A program made the translations under genes and the position numbers. From an uncultured Ruminococcus sp. (GTDB lineage Bacteria; Bacillota; Clostridia; Oscillospirales; Ruminococcaceae), in contig CAJTOG010000001.1 of assembly GCA_910577575.1 (NCBI GenBank), positions 193,654 through 257,653 of the forward strand: a stretch of DNA of 64,000 nt. Direction: 5' to 3'. Every line of letters begins with the position of its first letter. Position 1 is the stretch's first letter. Below the pieces are notes generated by a model. That model saw only the letters and a program-made list of their open reading frames with translations, was not told where the DNA came from and searched no databases. This document shows positions 8,376 through 16,647 of this stretch, one piece after another.

Positions 8376-9002
8376 ATGAAAAATATAGTTGTTCTTGTTT
8401 CGGGCGGAGGTACAAACTTGCAGGCTCTTATTGATGCTGAAAAAAACGGAGAAATCAAGGGCGGAAAGATTACCTGTGTCATATCATCAAATCCGAATGC
8501 TTATGCATTGGAAAGAGCTGAAAATAATTTCATAAATACAAGGGTTATACCACGAAGGGAATATGCCGACAGCAAATCCTACAGCATGGCAGTACTTGAT
8601 GCACTTGATGAGGAAAAGGCTGATTTGGTGGTACTTGCCGGATTCATGACTATTCTTGATGAGTGTATCACAAGCAAATATGCATATAAAATAATAAATG
8701 TTCACCCTGCACTTATTCCGTCTTTCTGTGGAGAGGGCTATTATGGACTTAAAGTTCATGAGGCTGCACTTGCTTATGGAGTAAAATTAAGCGGTGCGAC
8801 TATTCATTTTGTAAATGAAAAAGCAGATGCAGGTGCAATAATTTTACAGGGTGTTGTAGAGGTAAAAAAAGATGATACTCCTGAAATACTCCAGAAACGT
8901 ATTATGAAAAACGTGGAATGGAAACTACTTCCTGAAGCTGTATCTCTTTTCTGTCAGGACAGAATTGAAATTGTTGACGGAAAGGCTTATATTACAGAAT
9001 GA
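8376..9002 (+). CDS. purN: Phosphoribosylglycinamide formyltransferase PurN
   Basis: 208 aa. Transfers a formyl group from 10-formyl-THF to GAR. The start VLVSGGGTNLQAL is the phosphate-binding region. NVHPALIPSF (catalytic Asn-His context) and the SGATIHFVNEKADAG stretch with its catalytic Asp are present. AAGGAGGTG at 8361-8369 places the start at 8376, not at the in-frame codon at 8352. Confidence 0.95.
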   Translation: MKNIVVLVSGGGTNLQALIDAEKNGEIKGGKITCVISSNPNAYALERAENNFINTRVIPRREYADSKSYSMAVLDALDEEKADLVVLAGFMTILDECITSKYAYKIINVHPALIPSFCGEGYYGLKVHEAALAYGVKLSGATIHFVNEKADAGAIILQGVVEVKKDDTPEILQKRIMKNVEWKLLPEAVSLFCQDRIEIVDGKAYITE

Positions 9003-9264
9003 AGAAATTACTTACGTAATTGATTTATCTTTTTATGTGTGCACCTGTGATTATCGCAGCGGCGAAATATCTGTTGCATTTGAAAACTGTGATGTTTAAA
9101 ATTTAGTTGATGGCATATATATGTTTGCCTGTCAGCATTCTTGAATTTTACGGATATTCCTAAAATTAATTATAATCAGAAACGTATCTGAAATTTCAAC
9201 AGTTTCAACATCGGATTCGTTGAAACAGTTTGAAAGAAATTATAAAAGTTACAAAGAAATGTAA
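9001..9264 (+). pseudogene. Possible decayed ORF with two in-frame stops
   Basis: In the spacer between purN and the IMP cyclohydrolase gene, one frame reads like protein (DYRSGEISVAFENCDV, then NLVDGIYMFACQHS, then SDSLKQFERNYKSYKEM). It is broken by TAA at 9097 and TGA at 9142. There is no ribosome site or start. I read it as a remnant of a small gene of unknown family; chance is possible. Confidence 0.28.
9193..9235 (+). repeat. Imperfect inverted repeat upstream of the IMP cyclohydrolase gene
   Basis: The core GTTTCAAC (9202-9209) and GTTGAAAC (9219-9226) form a perfect 8-bp stem around a 9-base loop. Pairing continues outward with mismatches, over about 18 positions. There is no T-run. 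It could be an operator or an RNA hairpin. The distance to the start at 9314 is about 80 bases. Confidence 0.5.
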
Positions 9265-9313
9265 ATTGTCTAAATATTGTGAAGATGAATAAAATATAAA
9301 GGAGATTTTTATT

Positions 9314-10027
9314 ATGATTAAACTTGATTTGGCAAAAGAATTGAGCTCAAATGCATACCCCGGAAGAGGCATTGTAATAGGAAAGTCAGAATGCGGAAAG
9401 TACGCTGTTACAGGCTATTTTATCATGGGAAGAAGCGAGAACAGCCGTAACCGTGTTTTTGTTGAGGACGGTACGGGAATCCGCACGCAGGCTTTTGACC
9501 CTTCAAAGCTCTCAGACCCGCATCTTATTATCTATGCCCCTGTAAGAGTTCTGGGCAATAAACTTATCGTTACAAACGGAGACCAGACTGATACTATTTA
9601 TGAATTAATGGATAAGCAGTTTACTTTTGAACAATCTCTCCGCACACGTGAATTTGAGGATGATGCTCCGAATTATACCCCCAGAATTTCAGGTATTCTC
9701 AGATTTGAGGAAAACGGTTTCAATTATGCAATGTCAATTCTGAAAAGTGCAAACGGAAATCCTGAATCCTGCCAGAGATATACTTTCAGCTACAGTAATC
9801 CTGTTGCCGGTGAAGGTCATTTTATTCATACTTATATGGGTGACGGAAATCCACTTCCGAGCTTTGAGGGTGAACCCAAGCTTGTCGGTATTTCAGGAAG
9901 TATTGATGAATTTACTGATATGCTTTGGAATAATCTCAATGAAGATAATAAAGTTTCTCTCTTTGTACGCTATGTAAATCTTGAGAATGGTTCTGTTGAA
10001 ACAAGAATAGTCAATAAAAATAAATAA
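9314..10027 (+). CDS. purO: IMP cyclohydrolase, PurO-like
   Basis: 237 aa, matching the stand-alone IMP cyclohydrolase family first known from archaea (PurO, Ntn-hydrolase-like fold). It would close FAICAR to IMP, the last step of the pathway. Indicators are the start region SSNAYPGRGIVIG, the VEDGTGIRTQAFDPSKLSDP stretch and a typical length. The AICAR transformylase that makes its substrate follows at 10421 as a separate single-domain protein, so together they replace bifunctional PurH. AAAGGAG precedes the ATG. Assignment is by family resemblance and context. Confidence 0.85.
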   Translation: MIKLDLAKELSSNAYPGRGIVIGKSECGKYAVTGYFIMGRSENSRNRVFVEDGTGIRTQAFDPSKLSDPHLIIYAPVRVLGNKLIVTNGDQTDTIYELMDKQFTFEQSLRTREFEDDAPNYTPRISGILRFEENGFNYAMSILKSANGNPESCQRYTFSYSNPVAGEGHFIHTYMGDGNPLPSFEGEPKLVGISGSIDEFTDMLWNNLNEDNKVSLFVRYVNLENGSVETRIVNKNK

Positions 10028-10055
10028 TATTATTCTCTGATAAGGATTGAGAAAT

Positions 10056-10400
10056 ATGACTGATTATATGAGCCTGATAAATTTTGACGATTCCGTTTCA
10101 TTGACATTCTGTATTGAGAATGAAAAAATCATGACTATCGGCGAAGAGCTTGAGAAAATAAACGGAAATGCCTATATGAACGGCTATAACTAAGAAGCTC
10201 TTCTCAATTGTTATATTGAGCTTAATACAACCGAATTTGCCGGTGCTTTTGAGACCAACTCTAAATTTGGTATGTATTCCGCTAATGATATGAAAATAAA
10301 TCATACATATGATTCCAATGACAAGCTTATTGAAACCCGACAATATGATGAAGGCAGTCTTTTATGGTATGAATTACATGAATATGAATTTTATAAATAA
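10056..10400 (+). pseudogene. Imm51-like immunity protein gene with in-frame TAA
   Basis: A 114-codon frame runs from ATG 10056 to TAA 10398 but is cut by TAA at 10191 (codon 46). On both sides the reading is coherent: GNAYMNGYN, then EALLNCYIELN and SKFGMYSAND. This layout resembles Imm51-type immunity proteins of polymorphic toxin systems, which usually have a Trp where this stop falls. The family call is from memory of the motif. The gene is probably inactivated by a point mutation and sits inside the purine cluster. Confidence 0.55.
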
Positions 10401-10420
10401 TTTTTAAGGAGGACATTATT

Positions 10421-11602
10421 ATGTCAAACGAAATGCAGTTAAAATATGGTTGTAATCCGAATCAGAAGCCGTCAAGGGTTTATATGGCAGACGGTTCAGA
10501 ACTTCCAATAGAAGTGCTTTGCGGAAAGCCGGGATATATTAATCTCCTTGATGCTCTCAACGGCTGGCAGCTGGTAAAGGAGTTAAAGACAGCTACAGGC
10601 GTATGTGCCGCAACTTCTTTTAAGCACGTTTCTCCTGCCGGTGCAGCAATTGGCAGACCGCTTTCTGATGATTTGAAAAAAATTTATTGGGTAGATGACT
10701 TGGGTGAGCTTACTCCGCTTGCAAGTGCATACGCAAGGGCAAGAGGTGCGGACAGAATGTCATCATACGGTGATTTTATCGCACTTTCAGACAAGGTTGA
10801 TGTATGTACTGCTAAAATGATTCAGCGTGAGGTTTCAGACGGAGTTATAGCTCCTGATTATGATGATGAAGCACTTGAGATTCTTAAGTCAAAGAGAAAG
10901 GGTACTTATTGTATTCTTAAAATAAATGAGAACTATAAGCCTGCTCCGATTGAAACAAAACAGGTTTACGGCGTATCTTTTGAGCAGGGCAGAAACGAAC
11001 TTGATATAAACAGGGAACTGCTTGCAAATGTTGTTACTGAAAATAAGGATATTCCTGATGACAAACTTGATGACCTGCTTATCTCACTTATTACATTGAA
11101 ATATACCCAGTCAAATTCTGTATGCTATGTAAAGGACGGACAGGCAATCGGTATCGGAGCAGGTCAGCAGTCAAGAATACATTGTACACGTCTTGCTGGA
11201 CAGAAGGCTGATAACTGGTGGCTCAGACAGTCTCCGCAGGTTATGGGACTTCAGTTTGTTGACGGAATACGACGTGCTGACCGTGATAATGCTATTGATG
11301 TTTATATCGGTGATGAATATGAAGATGTTCTCCGTGAGGGTGAATGGCAGAGAATCTTCAAGGTTAAGCCTGAAGTTTTCACTTCAGAAGAAAAAAAGGC
11401 TTGGCTTGCAAAAAATACAGGCGTATGTCTTGGCTCAGATGCATTTTTCCCGTTCGGAGATAATATTGAACGTGCTAAAAAATCGGGTGTTGAGTATATT
11501 GCTGAACCGGGCGGTTCTATACGTGATGACAATGTAATTGAGACCTGCAATAAGTATAACATCGCTATGGCATTCACAGGTATCAGACTTTTCCATCATT
11601 AA
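10421..11602 (+). CDS. purH: AICAR formyltransferase, single-domain
   Basis: 393 aa. It corresponds to the C-terminal transformylase domain of PurH without the N-terminal IMP cyclohydrolase (MGS-like) domain. It formylates AICAR with 10-formyl-THF. Visible: LKYGCNPNQKPSR at the N-terminus, ATSFKHVSPAGAA (Lys-His active-site region) near residue 70, and SNSVCYVKDGQAIGIGAGQQSRIHC near 235. AAGGAGG precedes the ATG by a normal distance. The symbol purH refers to the transformylase half only. The partner cyclohydrolase is at 9314. Confidence 0.92.
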   Translation: MSNEMQLKYGCNPNQKPSRVYMADGSELPIEVLCGKPGYINLLDALNGWQLVKELKTATGVCAATSFKHVSPAGAAIGRPLSDDLKKIYWVDDLGELTPLASAYARARGADRMSSYGDFIALSDKVDVCTAKMIQREVSDGVIAPDYDDEALEILKSKRKGTYCILKINENYKPAPIETKQVYGVSFEQGRNELDINRELLANVVTENKDIPDDKLDDLLISLITLKYTQSNSVCYVKDGQAIGIGAGQQSRIHCTRLAGQKADNWWLRQSPQVMGLQFVDGIRRADRDNAIDVYIGDEYEDVLREGEWQRIFKVKPEVFTSEEKKAWLAKNTGVCLGSDAFFPFGDNIERAKKSGVEYIAEPGGSIRDDNVIETCNKYNIAMAFTGIRLFHH

Positions 11603-11618
11603 TAAGAGAATTATTATT

Positions 11619-12110
11619 ATGTCAAAGGATAGAATATTGAAAAACATGGCAGTTATTTCTGCTATACTTTCGGGGATTTCTGTATTATTAGGCTGTATAT
11701 GTGTGATTTTTCCGAAGTTATGCAGTGCATTCTTTTTTATGGATTTACAAGATTTGAAAAGCTATTCTCTTGGTCCGGCCATGCCGTTTATGTTTATCAC
11801 TGCTTTACTTCCTCTTATGCTGTCAGGAATTGCTGTATTCAGTGCGGTATCAGGTAATATGAAATATATTAAGGGCATTATAACTGCTGTACTGGCTGTT
11901 GCATATTCGATTGTTTTAGCTGTTATGAAGAGTTGGTTTTATTCTATTTCTTTGAGATTATGTGCATATGAGGGAACAGAGATGGTAGCATTATTAAGCG
12001 GAGTAAATACATTATTGGGCTTTATAAGTTGGCTGAATTTTTTCTCTGTATTGCTTTTGGTGAGTGTGTCGGCAATTGAAATTTATGTTTCAAAGAAAAA
12101 TGAAAATTAA
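11619..12110 (+). CDS. Small four-helix membrane protein, unknown
   Basis: 163 aa starting at ATG 11619 (MSKDRILKN), 16 bases after the transformylase stop. The in-frame start at 11538 would overlap that gene and lacks a ribosome site. Four hydrophobic segments lie near residues 10-30, 50-70, 78-98 and 125-150, with a short charged C-terminus. No family was recognised. Its ribosome site (AAGAGA) is weak. Confidence 0.6.
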   Translation: MSKDRILKNMAVISAILSGISVLLGCICVIFPKLCSAFFFMDLQDLKSYSLGPAMPFMFITALLPLMLSGIAVFSAVSGNMKYIKGIITAVLAVAYSIVLAVMKSWFYSISLRLCAYEGTEMVALLSGVNTLLGFISWLNFFSVLLLVSVSAIEIYVSKKNEN

Positions 12111-12253
12111 TAAGGTGATTAAAGGGGCATTATATTATAACAAATGATAAATTCAAAAATTCAGAAGATATATTATTTTAAAAATTATTGCAGTAATTAC
12201 TGTAATTGATGCTGTAAGATTGTTTAATTTTGACAAATAGATTAATTCTCTGA

Positions 12254-12397
12254 TTTGCCTTAAATATAATATCTGTAAATGTTATTAATGGTGTCAGGAG
12301 ATTGGTATATGATATAGCTTTGATTATAAATATTACATTATGGAATCTTATTCTGCCAATAAGCCTGACCGTGCTGTATATTGTTTTTTCAGCATGA
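12254..12397 (+). pseudogene. Hydrophobic ORF remnant before purD
   Basis: The 317-base spacer 12111-12427 has no intact gene. One frame is open for 47 codons and ends NITLWNLILPISLTVLYIVF, a plausible membrane helix, but it has no start or ribosome site. Nearby frames hold short protein-like pieces. It may be the decayed end of a membrane gene like the one at 11619. Low certainty. Confidence 0.25.
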
Positions 12398-12427
12398 AAC
12401 ATGAAAGAAAATAAGGAGGTTATTCCC

Positions 12428-13714
12428 ATGAAAAATATACTTGTAGTAGGCAGCGGCGGTCGTGAACACGCCATTATCATGAAACTTGCTGAAAGCAGGC
12501 ACGTTGGCAAGCTTTACTGTACTCCGGGAAACGGCGGTATATCAAAATATGCGGAGTGTTTTAATATTTCTGCAACTGATATTGACGGGGTTGTTTCTCT
12601 TGCAAGGGAGCTTAAGCCTGATATGGTTGTCGTTGCTCCTGATGACCCGCTTGTACTGGGCATGGTTGACGCTTTGCAGGCTGATGGCTTCATGACTTTC
12701 GGTCCTAAATCAGATGCCGCTGTTATTGAGGGTTCCAAGGTATTCTCCAAAGAACTTATGAAGAAATACAATATTCCGACAGCTTTCTATGAAGTTTTCA
12801 CGGAGAGCGAAAAAGCTGTTGCTTATCTTAAGGAACAGAACAGCTACCCTGCTGTTATCAAGGCTGACGGTCTTGCACTGGGTAAAGGCGTTATTATTGC
12901 ACAGAATGAGGAAGAGGCTGTCAAGGCTGTTCATGATATGATTGATGAACTGAAATTCGGTAAAAGTTCTGCCAGAATAGTTATTGAAGAATTTCTGACA
13001 GGTCCGGAAGTTTCTGTCCTTTCGTTTACGGATGGTAAGACTATAGTTCCCATGATTTCATCTATGGACCATAAACGTGCATTGGACGGCGATAGGGGAC
13101 TTAATACCGGCGGTATGGGTACAGTTTCACCAAATCCGTACTATACAAACGAAATTGCAGAGGAATGCATGGAAAAAATATTTATTCCCACTATGAATGC
13201 TATGAACGCCGAAGGACGTACTTTTGAAGGTTGTCTTTATTTTGGGCTTATGCTTACTCCGAAAGGACCAAAGGTTATTGAGTATAACTGCCGTTTCGGA
13301 GACCCGGAAACACAGGTTGTACTGCCTATGCTTGATGCTGATTTGTATGAAATTTTTGAAGCAATTTATAATCATGAGCTTGATAAGCTGGATATAAAAT
13401 GGCACAGCGGTTCTTGTGCTTGTGTAGTAATGGCAAGCGGCGGTTATCCTGAAAGCTATCCCAAGGGCATTGTTATGAATGGCTTTGATGACAAAGGACA
13501 GATTGAAAATTGTTTTGTGTATCATGCAGGTACGAAGCTTGATGAAAACGGCAGATTTCTTACTAATGGCGGGCGTGTTATAGGAGTAACTGCAAAGGGA
13601 GAAAATTTACAGTCTTCACTTGATGCGGCTTATAATGGAGTTAAAAATATTACCTTTGAGGGTGCACACTATAGAACTGATATAGGTCAGCGTGCATTGA
13701 AAGCACTTGATTGA
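12428..13714 (+). CDS. purD: Phosphoribosylamine-glycine ligase PurD
   Basis: 428 aa ATP-grasp enzyme making GAR from phosphoribosylamine, glycine and ATP. Motifs: NILVVGSGGREHAI at the N-terminus, PAVIKADGLALGKGV (ATP lid), and EYNCRFGDPETQ near residue 285 (metal ligands). AAGGAGG at 12413-12419 selects ATG 12428. It is the last purine gene of the window. Its substrate is the product of PurF. Confidence 0.96.
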   Translation: MKNILVVGSGGREHAIIMKLAESRHVGKLYCTPGNGGISKYAECFNISATDIDGVVSLARELKPDMVVVAPDDPLVLGMVDALQADGFMTFGPKSDAAVIEGSKVFSKELMKKYNIPTAFYEVFTESEKAVAYLKEQNSYPAVIKADGLALGKGVIIAQNEEEAVKAVHDMIDELKFGKSSARIVIEEFLTGPEVSVLSFTDGKTIVPMISSMDHKRALDGDRGLNTGGMGTVSPNPYYTNEIAEECMEKIFIPTMNAMNAEGRTFEGCLYFGLMLTPKGPKVIEYNCRFGDPETQVVLPMLDADLYEIFEAIYNHELDKLDIKWHSGSCACVVMASGGYPESYPKGIVMNGFDDKGQIENCFVYHAGTKLDENGRFLTNGGRVIGVTAKGENLQSSLDAAYNGVKNITFEGAHYRTDIGQRALKALD

Positions 13715-14014
13715 TATTTATAAATTTACTGATACTGTAGGTAATATATTGAGTGAATGTGTTGAATTTTGTCAAAGTTCAAAAAGTATACCTGAAGTTT
13801 TATCTATATTATTATATTAATTGACTGTTGTTATATTATTCCAATTATAATTGCAATTTTATTTGCAATGGATTTTGTCATTTTTTCATTTGTATATGTT
13901 TTTTTATATGCATTATTAGGTGATGGAATTATACAGTTAGTTTTTGGTATTGCGTTGATTGGGGGATTGTCCAGTTTTTCAATATCGGTTATAAGAATAT
14001 TACTGATTCACTAA
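13707..14014 (+). pseudogene. Frameshifted remnant of a small membrane protein
   Basis: After purD one frame reads TDTVGNILSECVEFC...SIPEVLSILLY and then stops. In a neighbouring frame a hydrophobic stretch continues (IIPIIIAILFAMDFVIF, then LVFGIALIGGLSS) to TAA at 14012. Together they look like one membrane protein broken by a frameshift. The second part has an ATG at 13868 and could be read as a 48-aa ORF, but no ribosome site is seen. The 354-base spacer holds nothing else clear. Confidence 0.35.
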
Positions 14015-14068
14015 AATGTATGTTATACTATTGTGAATATAGGGATAACATTTTGAAAGGAGAAAATT

Positions 14069-14713
14069 ATGCAGGAAAAACTGACCAAAGGTATATTCTT
14101 CGGACTTATCGGCAATATCTTTTTTGTTGTGTTTGGTCTGGTATGCTTATTGTATTATTATACTTATAATTCAGAAAGTTTCTTTTCAAGACTTCTGGAG
14201 GCTGTTGCGTACTGTACAGAAATTCTGGGCTTTGGATTGCTTATATATTCAGATTATCTGCTGATTGTCAGCATAAGGCTGAGACGCTTGCTGAAGATTA
14301 GTTTTTCTGCATATATTGTTATTGAAGCAGTAATGATGATGCTTGAGCTTAATTCTTACAGATTTGAATTTTACCAGCCGTATTCACTGCCTCTTGCTAT
14401 TGTTCATGCTGTAGTTTCGGCATTGGTCTGTTTTGCATTTTTACAGCTTGACCCTGAAAATACAAAATATGAGATTGCAATTATTGTCTGTATAGCTCTG
14501 ATACTTGCCGGAATGCTCGGAAATATTCTTGGAATAAGAATTTATTTCAGTATAATGGCAAATGCACTTGGATTTTCTGTAATGTTCGGCGGAATACATT
14601 TTTTAAGAAACCGTGAGGAAATAGAAATTGACTGCTATGGTGACAGGGCAAGAGTTGCTGAATTTAACAGCAGTACTCTTTTCAGCAATGATAATTCAGA
14701 AGAAGATAAATAA
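14069..14713 (+). CDS. Six-helix membrane protein, unknown
   Basis: 214 aa with hydrophobic segments near residues 10-30, 43-66, 75-92, 107-126, 136-155 and 160-178, and an acidic cytosolic tail. AAAGGAG precedes the ATG. I recognise no family. A possible promoter (TTACTG, 18 bp, TATACT) lies at 14000-14029. A strong terminator follows directly, so it is probably a single-gene unit. Confidence 0.7.
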   Translation: MQEKLTKGIFFGLIGNIFFVVFGLVCLLYYYTYNSESFFSRLLEAVAYCTEILGFGLLIYSDYLLIVSIRLRRLLKISFSAYIVIEAVMMMLELNSYRFEFYQPYSLPLAIVHAVVSALVCFAFLQLDPENTKYEIAIIVCIALILAGMLGNILGIRIYFSIMANALGFSVMFGGIHFLRNREEIEIDCYGDRARVAEFNSSTLFSNDNSEEDK

Positions 14714-14715
14714 AT

Positions 14716-14755
14716 AAAAAATCTGCCTGTAATATAAGTCAGGCAGATTTTTATT
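14716..14755 (+). terminator. Rho-independent terminator
   Basis: AATCTGCCTG (14720-14729) and CAGGCAGATT (14740-14749) form a perfect 10-bp stem, followed by a T-run and preceded by an A-run. It can work on both strands. It separates the 14069 gene from the phage-like module. Confidence 0.9.
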
Positions 14756-14832
14756 AATTATTTACAGATTAATACAATTTGATTTGTACAAAATGCAGAA
14801 TTGAAAAATTATTTTTCTAAAAACAACTTTTT

Positions 14833-14856
14833 CAGGTTTAAAAATACCTGTTTTTT
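14833..14856 (+). terminator. Weak terminator ahead of the phage-like module
   Basis: CAGGT (14833-14837), 8-base loop, ACCTG (14846-14850), then TTTTTT. The stem is short. It lies about 55 bases before the small terminase start and could limit read-through into the module. I found no good promoter between it and 14910. Confidence 0.5.
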
Positions 14857-14909
14857 AACTCCTTTATGGAAGACGATTGAAAATCAGCTTTCAGAAAGGA
14901 GTTTTTTAT

Positions 14910-15398
14910 TTGTCAGAGAAATTTTCAAAGGAGGTTGTTAATACATTCTGCTGTTATTATGTTATACTCGGCGATGCCGAAGAAGCGGCACTAAAAGCAG
15001 GTTTTCCGTCTGAAACAGCATTGCTTAATGGCATTGAATGTCTGAAAAGCAGTTCATGCAGGAAAAAAATTACTGAGCTTAAAAATATTCTTTCAGAAAA
15101 TACTTCTGTAACGGCGGGGCTGAAACGTCTTGCTTTTGGAAACTGTAAGGACGCTGTTGTTTTGGCTTTTGCTGAGGAACTTCCACCGTCTCATGTAATT
15201 GAAAAGCTTGATTTATTCAATGTATCTGAAATCAGGCGGATAAAGGGTGGAGGGGTTGAGATAAAGATTTTTGACAGGCTTAAAGCTCTTGAAAAACTTT
15301 ATGAGCTTGAAAATTCCCTTGACAGCAGGGATAAGGCTTCCGGACTTATTAATGCTTTAAGTCTTTCGGTGAAAGGAGGTGATGATTATGAGTATTGA
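14910..15398 (+). CDS. Phage terminase small subunit-like protein
   Basis: 162 aa from TTG 14910, chosen because AAAGGAG (14895-14901) sits 8 bases before it; the upstream in-frame TTG at 14877 has none. A helix-turn-helix-like N-terminal region (LGDAEEAALKAGFPSE) is followed by a helical middle and a C-terminal part with DRLKALEKLYELEN, which fits Terminase_2-type small subunits. It would recognise DNA for packaging. The end overlaps the large subunit start by 11 bases. Confidence 0.7.
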   Translation: MSEKFSKEVVNTFCCYYVILGDAEEAALKAGFPSETALLNGIECLKSSSCRKKITELKNILSENTSVTAGLKRLAFGNCKDAVVLAFAEELPPSHVIEKLDLFNVSEIRRIKGGGVEIKIFDRLKALEKLYELENSLDSRDKASGLINALSLSVKGGDDYEY

Positions 15399-16632
15399 AT
15401 TATTTTCAGCAAAACAGCTTCTTACTATGAACTGGTGGCTTAACCGAAAATATTCGGGATATGACGCTATTATATGCGATGGAGCGGTAAGAAGCGGGAA
15501 AACACTTTCAATGTCACTCGGATTCATGGTGTGGGCAAATTCATTTTTTAACAATTCGGCATTTGCCATATGCGGAAAAACAGTGACATCTTTAAGAAGA
15601 AATGTTATAAATCCGCTTTTGTCCATGATTAAAGACTATGGATTTACCTGTGAAGAAAAGGTAAGCAAAAATCTGATTGACATAAGCTTTAATGGCAGAA
15701 AAAACAGATTCTATCTTTTCGGTGGTAAAGATGAGGGTTCAGCAGCTCTTATTCAGGGAGTAACTCTTTCAGGAATATTTCTTGATGAGGTTGTGTTGAT
15801 GCCGCGTTCATTTGTTGAACAGGCCCTTGCAAGATGTTCTGTAAGCGGTTCAAAAATATGGTTCAACTGTAATCCTGACAATCCGTCACATTGGTTTTAC
15901 AATGAATGGATAAAAAAACATGATGAAAAAAATGCATTGTATCTTCATTTTACAATGAATGATAATCCGTCACTTTCAGAAAAAGTAAAGAAACGTTATG
16001 AAAGGCTTTATTCAGGTGCATTCTATGAAAGATTTGTGCTTGGAAAGTGGGTTGCGTCAGACGGAATTATATATCCCATGTTTGACCGTAAAAAACATAT
16101 ATTCAGTGAAAATATTGAATGCAGCAAATATGTTGTTTCATGTGATTACGGCACGGTAAATCCCACATCCATGGGTTTATGGGGATTTTATGGGGGAACA
16201 TGGCACCGCTTGAAAGAGTACTATTATTCTTCAAAAAAAGAAGGTTGTATGCGTACTGACGAAGAGCATTACAATGCACTTGAAAATCTTGTTGACGGCA
16301 AAGAGATAGCCAAAGTTATAGTTGACCCTTCAGCAGCAAGCTTTATTGAATGTATCCGACGGCATGGAAAATTCAAAGTAGTAAAGGCGGATAATGATGT
16401 TGTTACAGGCATAAGACGGGTCAGTACGGCACTTAAGGAAAATAAGCTTAAATTTCATGAATCATGCATTGATATTATAAGGGAATTCAATCTTTATCAC
16501 TGGAATGAAAGAGCAGGCGAAGATGTTCCTGTAAAGGAAAATGACCACGCTATGGACGATATGAGATACTTTGTATCTGATATACTTAATAATAACAGGG
16601 AAAGCTTTTTTGCAGTCTCTGTATCAAGATAA
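15388..16632 (+). CDS. Phage terminase large subunit
   Basis: 414 aa packaging motor with ATPase and nuclease. Walker A GAVRSGKT lies at residues 32-39, Walker B GIFLDEV near 128-134, and a coupling region WFNCNPDNPSHW near 165. The C-terminal RNase H-like nuclease shows CDYGTVNP (first Asp), VDPSAASF and a final DDMRYF. AAAGGAGG (15372-15379) fits ATG 15388 best. All key residues seem present, so it may still be active. Confidence 0.92.
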   Translation: MSIELFSAKQLLTMNWWLNRKYSGYDAIICDGAVRSGKTLSMSLGFMVWANSFFNNSAFAICGKTVTSLRRNVINPLLSMIKDYGFTCEEKVSKNLIDISFNGRKNRFYLFGGKDEGSAALIQGVTLSGIFLDEVVLMPRSFVEQALARCSVSGSKIWFNCNPDNPSHWFYNEWIKKHDEKNALYLHFTMNDNPSLSEKVKKRYERLYSGAFYERFVLGKWVASDGIIYPMFDRKKHIFSENIECSKYVVSCDYGTVNPTSMGLWGFYGGTWHRLKEYYYSSKKEGCMRTDEEHYNALENLVDGKEIAKVIVDPSAASFIECIRRHGKFKVVKADNDVVTGIRRVSTALKENKLKFHESCIDIIREFNLYHWNERAGEDVPVKENDHAMDDMRYFVSDILNNNRESFFAVSVSR

Positions 16633-16647
16633 AAAGGAGAAAGTCGA

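Noticed and set aside
10191..10193. Stop codon reassignment or read-through to explain in-frame stops
   Set aside because: TAA, TAG and TGA all end well-defined housekeeping genes here, and some of the broken frames also need frameshifts.
14714..14909. Attachment site direct repeats flanking the phage module
   Set aside because: Comparison of this spacer with 21814-21865 by eye gave only short AT-rich matches, no convincing core, and no integrase is present.
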